From: a bacterium
GTDB taxonomy: Bacteria > Bacteroidota > Bacteroidia > Cytophagales > Thermonemataceae
Length of the DNA stretch: 7,123 nt
Assembly: GCA_025362415.1 (NCBI GenBank)
Contig: JANYGM010000137.1
Location: 1-7,123, forward strand
Direction: 5' to 3'
The notes beneath the pieces were generated by a model. It worked only from the letters and a program-made list of their open reading frames with translations. It was not told where the DNA came from and made no database searches. Position 1 is the first letter of the stretch. Each line of letters opens with the position of its first letter. The position numbers and the translations under genes were made by a program. Shown piece by piece: positions 1 to 6,916 of this stretch.

Positions 1-1
1 C

Positions 2-820
2 TACAGTAATTTGTTAAAAAAATCAGAGGAGCAAAGCTTTTTGGAAAATGTACCAGCAAATATTACAACACTAGCAAAAAGTGGTGTAGAAGATGTGGCT
101 TATGCTGCTATTTTGAATGATCAAGGAGAAATACAATTGGGGGATTCTATTGTAAAAGTAATCCAAGACAAAGAATACATTTATCATACAAATAATGCTT
201 CTGCCATTGCTACGTCCGCTAATGCACAAGCAAACGGTACTATTGAAAGTTTATCAGAACAATTGCAAGCAATTTCTGGTGTACGTGTAAGAAATACACT
301 TATCTCATTAGAGGAAGTGCCTACTGGTCAAACAGAGAGAGGAAATTGCCCATTTTATAATGTGTTTGTTAAGACAGAAGGGTTTGCAAGTGGTCAGCGT
401 TCTTACTTTAAATTAGCTAATAGAAGTTACTTGTTTTATGCTACTATGAATATTCAAGTAGATATGGAAAGAAGATTAACAGGTTGGTTTGGCATACCTG
501 CTGGCTGGGGGCATACAAATATAGTAACTTTGAAAAAATATGATTACTATATTAATTACAAAATGCGTGGTGGAACTAATGGTGTTTGTGAAACTAAAGC
601 ATCAGGTGTATCAGGACTCGTAAATCCTAACTTGCCAATAGCCTTTGTTGTTATGACTCAAAATAATGCAAGTGAATTTGTGGAGAATATACGCAATATT
701 CCAGGATGGAATGTGTGGTTTGATATTAGATATGTACAAGCACATTTAAGTAATACCTACAATGGTGTAACACATTCGCACTTGATAGATATGTGTGATA
801 GTGCTAACTGGTGTAAATAA
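2..820 (+). CDS. Unrecognised, probably exported protein, 5' end outside the window
   Basis: The reading frame is open to the left edge (the first codons read Tyr-Ser-Asn), so the start lies outside the window. The TTG at 11 is only the first start-like codon, not a credible start. 272 residues are visible. I do not recognise the family. A segment near residues 31-55 (AAILNDQGEIQLGDSIVKV) resembles a short 'GEIQ-GD-x-Y/V-K-V' element that I associate with uncharacterised Bacteroidetes proteins. The remainder (about 95-272) is rich in aromatic and polar residues in alternating patterns, as in a secreted beta-rich domain. There are exactly four cysteines (about 116, 196, 265, 271), and the last two flank a short C-terminal loop, so two disulfides are possible. 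No membrane helix is visible, and any signal peptide would be upstream. It is followed directly by a terminator, so it is the last gene of its transcript. Exported location is inferred; the function is unknown. Confidence 0.8.
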   Translation, partial: YSNLLKKSEEQSFLENVPANITTLAKSGVEDVAYAAILNDQGEIQLGDSIVKVIQDKEYIYHTNNASAIATSANAQANGTIESLSEQLQAISGVRVRNTLISLEEVPTGQTERGNCPFYNVFVKTEGFASGQRSYFKLANRSYLFYATMNIQVDMERRLTGWFGIPAGWGHTNIVTLKKYDYYINYKMRGGTNGVCETKASGVSGLVNPNLPIAFVVMTQNNASEFVENIRNIPGWNVWFDIRYVQAHLSNTYNGVTHSHLIDMCDSANWCK

Positions 821-831
821 CTATACTAAGA

Positions 832-871
832 ATAAAATTTCCCAGCTATTTTAATAGTTGGGAAATTTTAT
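832..871 (+). terminator. Long hairpin terminator after the first gene
   Basis: Bases 835-849 pair with 854-868 in a 15-bp stem with one G-U wobble (845/858) and a TTTA loop. Outer A/T pairs extend it to 832-871. The A-rich left foot and T-rich right foot make it nearly symmetric, so it could act on either strand. It lies 11 bp past the stop codon. The run of T after the stem is short and mixed with A, so termination strength is uncertain. Confidence 0.75.
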
Positions 872-903
872 AATATACGAAATTAAATAATTTAATATAT
901 ATT

Positions 904-1656
904 ATGAAAAACATTCTGCTTTTTATATGTTTTCTTTTTTCTTATAACTCTTTTGCACAAAAAAAAAGTATTTGGTTGGGTGTTCAAGCTGGTTTAGCTT
1001 ACAATAGTTTTTATTTAGCTAATCCAAAAAATCAAACATTAAAAACATTACCAACAGAAGGAATAGATATAGGCGCAAATTTAGAATATAGATTTTCTAA
1101 ACAATTAGGTATTGAAGTAGGTATTCGTTATACGGAGCTTAATATGGGTATAGTAATGACAACACAAGATAAGGCTTACTCTTATGAATATACACCAGCT
1201 TATAGCCCTACTATTTCATTTCCTACAAACCTTGTAGGAAGACTTCATCTTTCCAGTAATAGGGCTTTTCTTATTGGCAAAGTAGGTTTAGCTTTTTTCC
1301 AAAGAGATGCCTATACTGTTGGTAGTACAAGTTTTGAACCTAATGGAGTGCCATTTAATGGCATTGGAATGACGGTAGAAGGTACAACCTACGAAACACG
1401 TTCTATCAATGAAAAAGGTTTTTTACTAGGTGGTTCAATAGGCTTAGAAGGGCGTTTTTTGCGTAAAGGAAATATCCGTTTGATGTTCTCACATAGTTTT
1501 AGCCCTGTCAATGTAATGCAATGGAATTACGCATACATTATCAATAATGAGCCAGTACGCTACGAAACTATCTACTCACGCCTACGTAACACTGCGGTTT
1601 CTGTACACGTTAGTTTTCCTATGTTGCGCTTTGGTAAAGAAGCAAAACTATTTTAA
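904..1656 (+). CDS. Outer-membrane beta-barrel-type protein (PorT-like/OMP_b-brl class)
   Basis: The 250-residue protein begins with a clear Sec signal peptide: MKN, a hydrophobic core ILLFICFLF, then a likely signal peptidase I site after Ala18 (SFA|Q). A mature N-terminal Gln is typical of Bacteroidetes exported proteins. The mature part alternates hydrophobic and polar residues with many Gly and aromatic residues. Examples are LGVQAGLAYNSFYL near 25-38, a GANLEYRF strand, GIEVGIRY, LVGRLHL and GKVGLAFF. It ends in strand-like VSVHVSFPMLRF. This is the pattern of small 8- to 10-strand barrels annotated as PorT-family or 'outer membrane beta-barrel' proteins. The start ATG has no Shine-Dalgarno, as usual in this phylum. 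I see no TAnnTTTG promoter in the 33 bp between the preceding hairpin and the start, so how it is transcribed is unclear. It is probably co-transcribed with the next gene. Fold class is fairly sure; the specific role is unknown. Confidence 0.75.
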   Translation: MKNILLFICFLFSYNSFAQKKSIWLGVQAGLAYNSFYLANPKNQTLKTLPTEGIDIGANLEYRFSKQLGIEVGIRYTELNMGIVMTTQDKAYSYEYTPAYSPTISFPTNLVGRLHLSSNRAFLIGKVGLAFFQRDAYTVGSTSFEPNGVPFNGIGMTVEGTTYETRSINEKGFLLGGSIGLEGRFLRKGNIRLMFSHSFSPVNVMQWNYAYIINNEPVRYETIYSRLRNTAVSVHVSFPMLRFGKEAKLF

Positions 1657-1692
1657 ATGGTTTTGTTTCATTTTAATCTCATAAATATTCAA

Positions 1693-2256
1693 ATGAAAAA
1701 ATATATAATTATTTTTGTGCTTTTACTTGGTAATGTCAAACTTTCAGCACAAAGAGATACAATACGAGTTAATTTACTCAAAAAGGGGCATTTTCTAGCT
1801 GGTTTTTATATGCCTGTATTATCTTATGACCAGCCTATGGGTGGTGGTATGGGTTATGTAGGTAGTGTTGGTATAAGAGCTGCTTATTCTATTAAAAATA
1901 GATTTTATGCTGGTTTGCAGTACAACAGAATAATAACTGATGATAAAGATGTACCTAATTATGTTGCTCAACGCAAATTTATCAGTAATCAATATGGTGT
2001 TTTAGCTAGGTATTATCCATTTCAAAAAATCAAATTTCCTATCTACGTAATGGGTGCTTATGCTATTGGAGGTTATCACAATAATATTATTGATAACACG
2101 GGCTTTGTGCAATCTTGGCAAACAAGTGCAGGAATACATTTATTGCGTGGTAAACTTTTTGATTTAGATGTATATTATACAAATTATTATCAAATTTCTG
2201 GTAAAGAACTAAACGCAAAAAATACGTGGGGAGTTAGTTTTAATGTACTTTTATGA
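1693..2256 (+). CDS. Small outer-membrane beta-barrel-type protein
   Basis: I place the start at 1693, giving 187 residues, although an in-frame ATG lies at 1657 directly after the previous stop. From 1693 the protein opens with a clean signal peptide (MKKYIIIFVLLLGNVKLSA, then Q20), whereas the longer form would put twelve extra residues before it. After the signal, strand-like segments with Gly and aromatic residues follow: GHFLAGFYMP, a Gly/Met-rich GGGMGYVGSVGIRAAYSI, FYAGLQYNRI, YGVLARYYP, IYVMGAYAIGGY, SAGIHLL, DLDVYYTNYYQI. It ends TWGVSFNVLL. This suits a small eight-strand barrel. It lies 36 bp after the preceding barrel gene, with no promoter seen in the gap and a terminator just after it, so the two probably form one operon. 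They share a design but do not look like close copies. Function unknown. Confidence 0.72.
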   Translation: MKKYIIIFVLLLGNVKLSAQRDTIRVNLLKKGHFLAGFYMPVLSYDQPMGGGMGYVGSVGIRAAYSIKNRFYAGLQYNRIITDDKDVPNYVAQRKFISNQYGVLARYYPFQKIKFPIYVMGAYAIGGYHNNIIDNTGFVQSWQTSAGIHLLRGKLFDLDVYYTNYYQISGKELNAKNTWGVSFNVLL

Positions 2257-2273
2257 TGTTTAGTTAAGCAATA

Positions 2274-2308
2274 AAAAAAGCCTTTCCAAACTTTGGGAAG
2301 GCTTTTTT
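2274..2308 (+). terminator. Strong rho-independent terminator after the barrel gene pair
   Basis: Bases 2274-2287 (AAAAAAGCCTTTCC) pair with 2295-2308 (GGGAAGGCTTTTTT), with one T-G wobble at 2285/2297 and a 7-base loop. The stem runs straight into six T. Because the left foot is a run of A, it would also work on the opposite strand. It separates the barrel pair from the ribosomal protein operon. Confidence 0.9.
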
Positions 2309-2413
2309 GCACTAAAGTCGGGTATTTCCACCCAGTTTCATAAAAGACACTAAACAACACATTTATTATCAAATGAAAGCATCTGACAATTCCAAAAAAA
2401 TATTTCACTTTTC

Positions 2414-2444
2414 TTTGCAATACTAAAAAAAAGTATTACATTTG
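2414..2444 (+). promoter_or_regulatory. Bacteroidetes-type promoter of the rpsF operon
   Basis: TTTG at 2414-2417 is followed after 19 bp by TACATTTG at 2437-2444. This matches the -33 TTTG and -7 TAnnTTTG elements of the Bacteroidetes primary sigma factor exactly. Transcription would start near 2449-2452, leaving a leader of about 30 bases, A/T-rich and without a Shine-Dalgarno. The position, between a terminator and rpsF, fits a housekeeping ribosomal promoter. Confidence 0.8.
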
Positions 2445-2482
2445 CACCTCAATTTTAATCTAAATTTGAATTAACCAAAAAA

Positions 2483-2848
2483 ATGGTAAACGTACAACAA
2501 TACGAAACGGTCTTCATCATAAATCCCGCTTTGTCTGAAGAACAGACAAAGGAGACCGTAGAGAAATTCAGAAAATATCTTACTGATAACGGGTCAACAC
2601 TAATTCACGAGGATAACATTGGCTTGAAGCCTTTGGCATACCCAATACAGAAGAAAAATTCTGGGTATTATTACCTCATTGAGTTTACCGCTCCTACGAC
2701 ACTTATCAAAACGCTCGCTATTGAGTACACACGTGATGAGAAGATAATGCGTCAGCTAACAACTGCACTAGACAAACACGCTGTGGCGTACAATGAAAAA
2801 AGAAGACAAGGCTTAATTGGTAAAAAAAGAAATGAGGAAGCAAAGTAA
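2483..2848 (+). CDS. rpsF: 30S ribosomal protein S6
   Basis: This is ribosomal protein S6 (121 residues), which sits on the platform of the 30S subunit bound to S18. Family signatures are the N-terminal strand YETVFIINPALSEEQ (7-21), the central GLKPLAYPIQKKNSGYYYLIEF (about 47-68), where the lysine-rich turn leads into the second strand, and DEKIMRQLTTALDKHA (about 85-100) before a basic C-terminal tail ending KKRNEEAK. The length is normal for Bacteroidota, slightly longer than the ~100-residue core of some bacteria. The ATG at 2483 lies about 30 bp after the predicted transcription start. It is the first gene of rpsF-rpsR-rplI. The stop is 4 bp before rpsR, so the two are probably translationally coupled, which suits a protein that forms a dimer with the next gene's product. 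Confidence 0.97.
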   Translation: MVNVQQYETVFIINPALSEEQTKETVEKFRKYLTDNGSTLIHEDNIGLKPLAYPIQKKNSGYYYLIEFTAPTTLIKTLAIEYTRDEKIMRQLTTALDKHAVAYNEKRRQGLIGKKRNEEAK

Positions 2849-2852
2849 CACA

Positions 2853-3101
2853 ATGCTGGTCAATGAGCCAGTTCACAAGCAAGAACTAAAAAAGAAATAT
2901 TGCCGTTTCAGAAAGCACGGCATCAGGTATGTGGATTACAAAGACCCTGAATTTCTTTTGAAATTTATCAATGAGCAAGGAAAAATCCTTCCTCGCCGTC
3001 TGACTGGTACTTCTTTGAAGTTTCAGCGCAAAGTGGCGGTTGCTGTCAAAAGAGCAAGACATTTGGCAATTTTGCCTTTCGTAGCTGATGGCTTGAAATA
3101 A
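2853..3101 (+). CDS. rpsR: 30S ribosomal protein S18
   Basis: This is ribosomal protein S18 (82 residues), the partner of S6 on the 30S platform. Signatures are KKKYCRFRKHGIRYVDYKD (13-31), then LLKFINEQGKILPRRLTGTS (35-54), the most conserved stretch of the family, and KFQRKVAVAVKRARHLAILP (56-75). I chose ATG 2853, 4 bp after the rpsF stop, because the product then begins MLVNEPVHKQE, which matches the usual start and length of Bacteroidota S18. An in-frame ATG at 2832 and a TTG at 2817 would overlap rpsF and add untypical residues. A single Cys (17) replaces any CxxC zinc pattern. rplI follows after 34 bp. Confidence 0.96.
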   Translation: MLVNEPVHKQELKKKYCRFRKHGIRYVDYKDPEFLLKFINEQGKILPRRLTGTSLKFQRKVAVAVKRARHLAILPFVADGLK

Positions 3102-3135
3102 GCCTGTCATTATCAAATTTTAAACTAAGAAAAAA

Positions 3136-3579
3136 ATGAATATCATACTTAAAGAAGATATTGCAGGACTTGGCTACAAAAATGATGTGGTAAAAGTAAA
3201 AGACGGCTACGCTCGTAATTACCTTATCCCACAGGCATTTGCGGTGATGGCTACGGATTCTGCAAAGAAAATTCTTGCTGAAAATATCAAGCAAGCAGCC
3301 CACAAAGCTGAAAAAATCAAAACAGAAGCAACCAAAATTGCTAATGGTATTGGTGAAATGATACTAGAAATACGTGCAAAAGTAGGTGAAACTGGTAAAA
3401 TATTTGGTTCTGTAACAACTATCCAACTTTCTGATGCCCTAAAAGCACAAGGATTTGACATAGACAGAAAGAAAATCTCTATCACAGGTGATGTGAAAGT
3501 AGTAGGCGAATACAAAGCAGTTATTGACTTGCACAAAGAAGTAAAACATACACTTTCTTTCAAAGTTGTTGGAGAGTAG
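3136..3579 (+). CDS. rplI: 50S ribosomal protein L9
   Basis: This is ribosomal protein L9 (147 residues), which binds 23S rRNA near the base of the L1 stalk and extends away from the subunit on a long helix. The N-terminal RNA-binding domain has the hallmark glycines and basic residues: NIILKEDIAGLGYKNDVVKV (2-21) and DGYARNYLIPQ (23-33). A central helix of about residues 41-75, rich in Ala, Lys and Glu, connects to the C-terminal domain. That domain shows GKIFGSVTTIQLSDALKAQG (about 87-106), DRKKI and the final strands LHKEVKHTLSFKVVGE. The length is standard. It is the last gene of the ribosomal operon and is followed by a terminator 21 bp after the stop. No internal promoter is evident in the 34-bp gap before it. 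Confidence 0.97.
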   Translation: MNIILKEDIAGLGYKNDVVKVKDGYARNYLIPQAFAVMATDSAKKILAENIKQAAHKAEKIKTEATKIANGIGEMILEIRAKVGETGKIFGSVTTIQLSDALKAQGFDIDRKKISITGDVKVVGEYKAVIDLHKEVKHTLSFKVVGE

Positions 3580-3600
3580 TTTTAGTATTTTGAATTTTAT

Positions 3601-3631
3601 AAAAAAACCGCAATTATTTTGCGGTTTTTTT
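3601..3631 (+). terminator. Rho-independent terminator of the rpsF-rpsR-rplI operon
   Basis: AAAAAAACCGCAA at 3601-3613 pairs perfectly with TTGCGGTTTTTTT at 3619-3631 around a 5-base loop (TTATT). A GC core of CCGC/GCGG is followed by seven T. The symmetric A/T feet would allow function on either strand. Confidence 0.92.
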
Positions 3632-3692
3632 GTGTAAATGATAGTTGTTTTTCTTCCGAAATTTAAGTCATTCATAACGTACAAACAATAAA

Positions 3693-3723
3693 TTTTTACT
3701 TATTGGTATTTTTTCTTAATTTG
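3693..3723 (+). promoter_or_regulatory. Possible promoter for the nuclease-like gene and pheT
   Basis: TTAATTTG at 3716-3723 matches TAnnTTTG at five of six fixed positions and shares the flanking TTTGCA of the rpsF promoter. The upstream element at the expected distance is only TTTT (3693-3696) instead of TTTG. It lies 37 bp before the ATG at 3761, after a terminator, where a promoter is needed. The match is partial, so this is a candidate only. Confidence 0.35.
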
Positions 3724-3760
3724 CAGCATAAAATAGCCTTACACTACTAAAAATAACACT

Positions 3761-4366
3761 ATGGCATTCTCATCTTACAAAAATTTGGAGATAGTAAAAG
3801 CAAAATATCCGCAAATAATGGTAGAGAATGACGCTTTTATACCCAAAAATCTGGAACTTATTGCCGTAAGTGAAACCTTACAAAATGAGATAGATTTTAA
3901 TCTAGAAACCTATAAAAGCAATGAATTTCTTGCTTGCGAAAACCTTGTTTCTCCTATTTTGAGAGCAGTTTGGCGACCTTACTACAGAGAAATAAACTAT
4001 TGGAGTCATCAGGCTATTTCTTATGACGAAGATTTGAGTGGAACGCCTGATTTTATGTTTACGAAATTAGAAGGGAAACAATACCAAATCTTATCTTATC
4101 CAATTGTTACGACAGTAGAGGCAAAAGCAGAAAATTTTGCAGAAGGTTGGGCGCAATGTGTGGTACAAATGATTGCTTGTCAAAGACTTAATACAAATGC
4201 AAATGTAGTTATTTTTGGGATTGTAACTACTGGGAAATTCTGGGAATTTGGCAAATTAGAGAATGATATTGCCACTATTCATAATTTTTCTTACACTATC
4301 AACGAACTACCAAAACTAATGACTGCTATTGATTATTTACTAAAAGAAGCAAAAAAACAGTTGTAA
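3761..4366 (+). CDS. PD-(D/E)XK nuclease-like protein of unknown role
   Basis: This 201-residue cytoplasmic protein has no signal or membrane segment. It carries what reads as a PD-(D/E)XK catalytic core: GTPDF with Asp97, then a strand with VEAK (Glu120, Lys122), followed by a helix FAEGWAQCVVQM (125-136) with conserved-looking Trp130 and Gln132. Glu60 in an upstream helix (ACENLVSPIL) could be the extra acidic residue of the fold. The C-terminal part, VVIFGIVTTGKFWEFGKLE (149-167), is the strand-turn-strand that often closes such domains. I associate the pattern with a widespread family of uncharacterised single-domain proteins in Bacteroidota and cyanobacteria, related in fold to restriction and repair nucleases. 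No methylase, helicase or specificity subunit is nearby, so a restriction system is not supported. It lies 30 bp before pheT and may share its transcript. Fold assignment is inference from motifs; activity and substrate are unknown. Confidence 0.72.
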   Translation: MAFSSYKNLEIVKAKYPQIMVENDAFIPKNLELIAVSETLQNEIDFNLETYKSNEFLACENLVSPILRAVWRPYYREINYWSHQAISYDEDLSGTPDFMFTKLEGKQYQILSYPIVTTVEAKAENFAEGWAQCVVQMIACQRLNTNANVVIFGIVTTGKFWEFGKLENDIATIHNFSYTINELPKLMTAIDYLLKEAKKQL

Positions 4367-4396
4367 ATATTCCTTTTTAGACTAAAACAACAAAAT

Positions 4397-6892
4397 ATGA
4401 CAATTTCTTACAACTGGCTCAATCAATTTATTGACCTAAAAGACCATTCTGCAGCCCAAATTGGCGCACTTCTTACCCAATGCGGTTTAGAAGTGGAAAG
4501 TATTGACACTTACGAAACACTCAAAGGCGGACTTTCTGGCATTGTTATTGGCGAGGTGATGAGCTGTGAAAAGCACCCAAATGCTGATAAATTAAGCAAA
4601 ACCACCGTAAATATAGGTACAAGTATTGTTCCTATTGTGTGTGGTGCGCCCAACGTAGCACAAGGGCAAAAAGTCGTGGTAGCGACTGTGGGAGCAGTTT
4701 TGTATCCTTTGGAAGGTGATAGTTTTCAGATTAAGAAAGCAAAAATTAGAGGCGAGGAGTCTGAAGGAATGATTTGTGCTGAAGACGAAATAGGGCTAGG
4801 AAACTCTCACGCAGGCATTATGGTACTTTCTACTGATTTACCAAATGGTACGCCTGCTGCTGATTATTTTAAAATAGAAACTGATTATATTTTTGAGATT
4901 GGACTAACGCCAAATAGGGCTGATGCTGCCTCTCATTTGGGCGTTGTACGTGATTTGAGCGTACTTTTAGGGCGCAAAATCTGTCAAATGAATGTGGATA
5001 ATCTCAAAATTGATAATCAAAATCCTGATAAAAATATTACCGTTGAAGTAGAGAATTTGCTTGCTTGTCCTCGTTATGTGGGCGTTACGGTGACGGGTTT
5101 GCGTGTGCAAGAGTCGCCTGAATGGCTCAAAAACCGCCTAAAATCCATTGGACTTACCCCAATAAATAATATTGTTGATGTTACAAATTATGTTTTGCAC
5201 GACTTAGGGCAACCTTTGCACGCTTTTGATGCTGATAAAATCAAAGGAAAGAAAATTTTGGTTAAAAATCTTCCAAAAGATACGCTTTTCCAAACATTAG
5301 ACAAACAAGAACGTAAATTATCTGAAAATGATTTGATAATTTGTGATGCAGAAAGTACACCTATGTGTATTGCAGGCGTATTTGGAGGCTTGCAGTCGGG
5401 CGTGAGCGCACAAACGACAAGCATTTTCTTAGAAAGTGCTTATTTTTCTGCGGATAGCACTCGCAAATCTTCCCAATTTCACGGACTAAAAACTGATGCA
5501 TCTTTCCGTTTTGAGCGTGGCACAGACTCTAATATGCCACTTTATGCCCTCAAAAAAGCAGTTTTATTATTGAAAGAAATTGCTGGAGAAAATACAGAAA
5601 ATAATATTTCTGTGTCTGAAATTATTGATATTTATCCAAATAAAATAGTCAATTTTGAAATAGAAGTTTCTTATAAAAATATTGCTAGACTGATAGGAAA
5701 AACTATTGAAAAAGCAACCATAAAGAATATTTTGGAAGGATTGGAAATGGTACTTTCCAAAGAAACTGAAAATGGATTTTCTGTGAGTGTACCTCCGTAT
5801 AGAGTAGATGTGCAACGTGAGGCTGATATTATTGAAGAAATTTTGCGTATTTATGGTTTTAATAATATTGAGGTGGCGCAAAATTTGAGTTCTTCTTTTG
5901 TGGCTAGTTTTCCAAAAATAGACAAACATAGACTTCAAAACAAAGCAGCAGAAGTGCTTGTAAGCAATGGAATGAGCGAAATTATTACTAATTCTCTCAC
6001 AAAACCAATGTATGCAAAAACATTGAAAGACATTGACGAAAATCAAAATGTAGTGATTTTGAACAAATTAAGTGAAGAACTAGAAGTTTTACGTCAGAGT
6101 TTGATTTTTTCTGGACTAGAAATTCTTAGCTACAACATCAATAGAAAGCAAAAAGACATCAAAATCTTTGAATTTGGCAACATTTATAAGAAGAAAATCC
6201 AAGAAAATAAAGAAAATTCTTCTGAAAATTCAACAGAAAATAGTAATGCAAAAGGTGCAAAAGCCTATTTACAAGAAATGAAATTAGCATTATTTTTTAC
6301 TGGAAATAAAACAGGAGAAACGTGGCTAAATACTTCTCAAAAAGTTGATTTTCATTATGTTGCAGGTTTTGTAAATAAAATTTTGACAACTTTGAATGTC
6401 AAAAAATTTGATACAGTAGAGGCTGATGCAACGACTTTCGCCTATGGTTTGAATTATATCATTAAGAAAAAAGTCATTGCAAAAATAGGACTTTTACAAG
6501 ATTATATCACAAAGGCTGCGGACTTAAAACAACCCGTTTTTTATGCAGAAATTGATTGGGATTATCTCGCAAATGCCTACAAAAATGAGGTAGTTTACCA
6601 AGGAATTCCTAAATTTCCAGAGGTGAAACGTGATTTGTCTTTGATTTTGGATAAAACAGTTCCTTTTGATGAAATTCAAAAGAAAGCATTTCAGTTAGAA
6701 AGAAAATTATTACAGAAAATCAATGTTTTTAGTGTGTATGAGGGAGAAAATATTGGTACAGACAAAAAATCTTATGCCATTAGTTTTTTCTTGCAAGATG
6801 ATGAAACGCTCACAGACAACGTGATAGACAAAACAATGAAACGCCTAATTGAGGGTTTTAGAAAGGATTTTGGCGCAATTATTAGAGAATAA
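4397..6892 (+). CDS. pheT: Phenylalanine-tRNA ligase beta subunit
   Basis: This is the beta chain of the alpha2-beta2 enzyme that charges tRNA-Phe, at a near-standard 831 residues. Domains run in the usual order. An EMAP/OB-type tRNA-binding domain covers about 40-152 (GEVMSCEKHPNADKLS, VCGAPNVAQGQKV, KAKIRGEESEGMICAEDEIG). Then come LTPNRADAASHLGVVRDL (170-187) and the B3/B4 editing region with NNIVDVTNYVLHDLGQPLHA (257-276), FGGLQSGVS and ESAYF (346-350). RFERGTD (371-377) follows, then the B5 domain with PPYRVDVQREADIIEEILRI (466-485). Next is the catalytic-like core with SEELEVLRQSL (559-569) and FEFGNIY (591-597), and finally a C-terminal ferredoxin-fold anticodon-binding domain from about 738 (FPEVKRDLSLILDKTVPFDE). 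A low-complexity Asn/Glu/Ser insertion sits at about 603-618. No Shine-Dalgarno is present. pheS is not adjacent in this window; in Bacteroidota the two genes are often apart. No promoter is seen in the 30-bp gap after the upstream gene. Confidence 0.98.
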   Translation: MTISYNWLNQFIDLKDHSAAQIGALLTQCGLEVESIDTYETLKGGLSGIVIGEVMSCEKHPNADKLSKTTVNIGTSIVPIVCGAPNVAQGQKVVVATVGAVLYPLEGDSFQIKKAKIRGEESEGMICAEDEIGLGNSHAGIMVLSTDLPNGTPAADYFKIETDYIFEIGLTPNRADAASHLGVVRDLSVLLGRKICQMNVDNLKIDNQNPDKNITVEVENLLACPRYVGVTVTGLRVQESPEWLKNRLKSIGLTPINNIVDVTNYVLHDLGQPLHAFDADKIKGKKILVKNLPKDTLFQTLDKQERKLSENDLIICDAESTPMCIAGVFGGLQSGVSAQTTSIFLESAYFSADSTRKSSQFHGLKTDASFRFERGTDSNMPLYALKKAVLLLKEIAGENTENNISVSEIIDIYPNKIVNFEIEVSYKNIARLIGKTIEKATIKNILEGLEMVLSKETENGFSVSVPPYRVDVQREADIIEEILRIYGFNNIEVAQNLSSSFVASFPKIDKHRLQNKAAEVLVSNGMSEIITNSLTKPMYAKTLKDIDENQNVVILNKLSEELEVLRQSLIFSGLEILSYNINRKQKDIKIFEFGNIYKKKIQENKENSSENSTENSNAKGAKAYLQEMKLALFFTGNKTGETWLNTSQKVDFHYVAGFVNKILTTLNVKKFDTVEADATTFAYGLNYIIKKKVIAKIGLLQDYITKAADLKQPVFYAEIDWDYLANAYKNEVVYQGIPKFPEVKRDLSLILDKTVPFDEIQKKAFQLERKLLQKINVFSVYEGENIGTDKKSYAISFFLQDDETLTDNVIDKTMKRLIEGFRKDFGAIIRE

Positions 6893-6916
6893 ATATAACT
6901 GTTTAGGTTGTATTTT

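Noticed and set aside
11..13. TTG as the start codon of the first gene
   Set aside because: The frame is open upstream to the window edge and the residues after the TTG do not form a signal peptide, so the real start is most likely outside the window.
1657..1692. ATG at 1657 as the start of the second barrel gene
   Set aside because: Starting at 1693 places a canonical signal peptide at the very N-terminus; the longer form adds twelve residues before it.
2445..2482. S6:S18-binding autoregulatory leader before rpsF
   Set aside because: The predicted leader is short, A/T-rich and unstructured, and lacks the CCG element of the known motif.
2817..2852. Upstream TTG (2817) or ATG (2832) as the rpsR start
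   Set aside because: Both overlap rpsF and add residues not typical of S18; ATG 2853 gives the usual MLVNEPVHK-like start and 82-residue length.
5567..6046. 159-residue open frame on the - strand inside pheT
   Set aside because: It lies wholly within the clearly conserved B5 and core region of pheT, is rich in Phe, Ile, Asn and His as expected from the antisense of an AT-rich gene, and has no recognisable motif.
3761..6892. Restriction-modification or other defence cassette around the nuclease-like gene
   Set aside because: The only neighbours are ribosomal protein genes and pheT; no methylase, helicase, NTPase, integrase or toxin-antitoxin-like partner is present.
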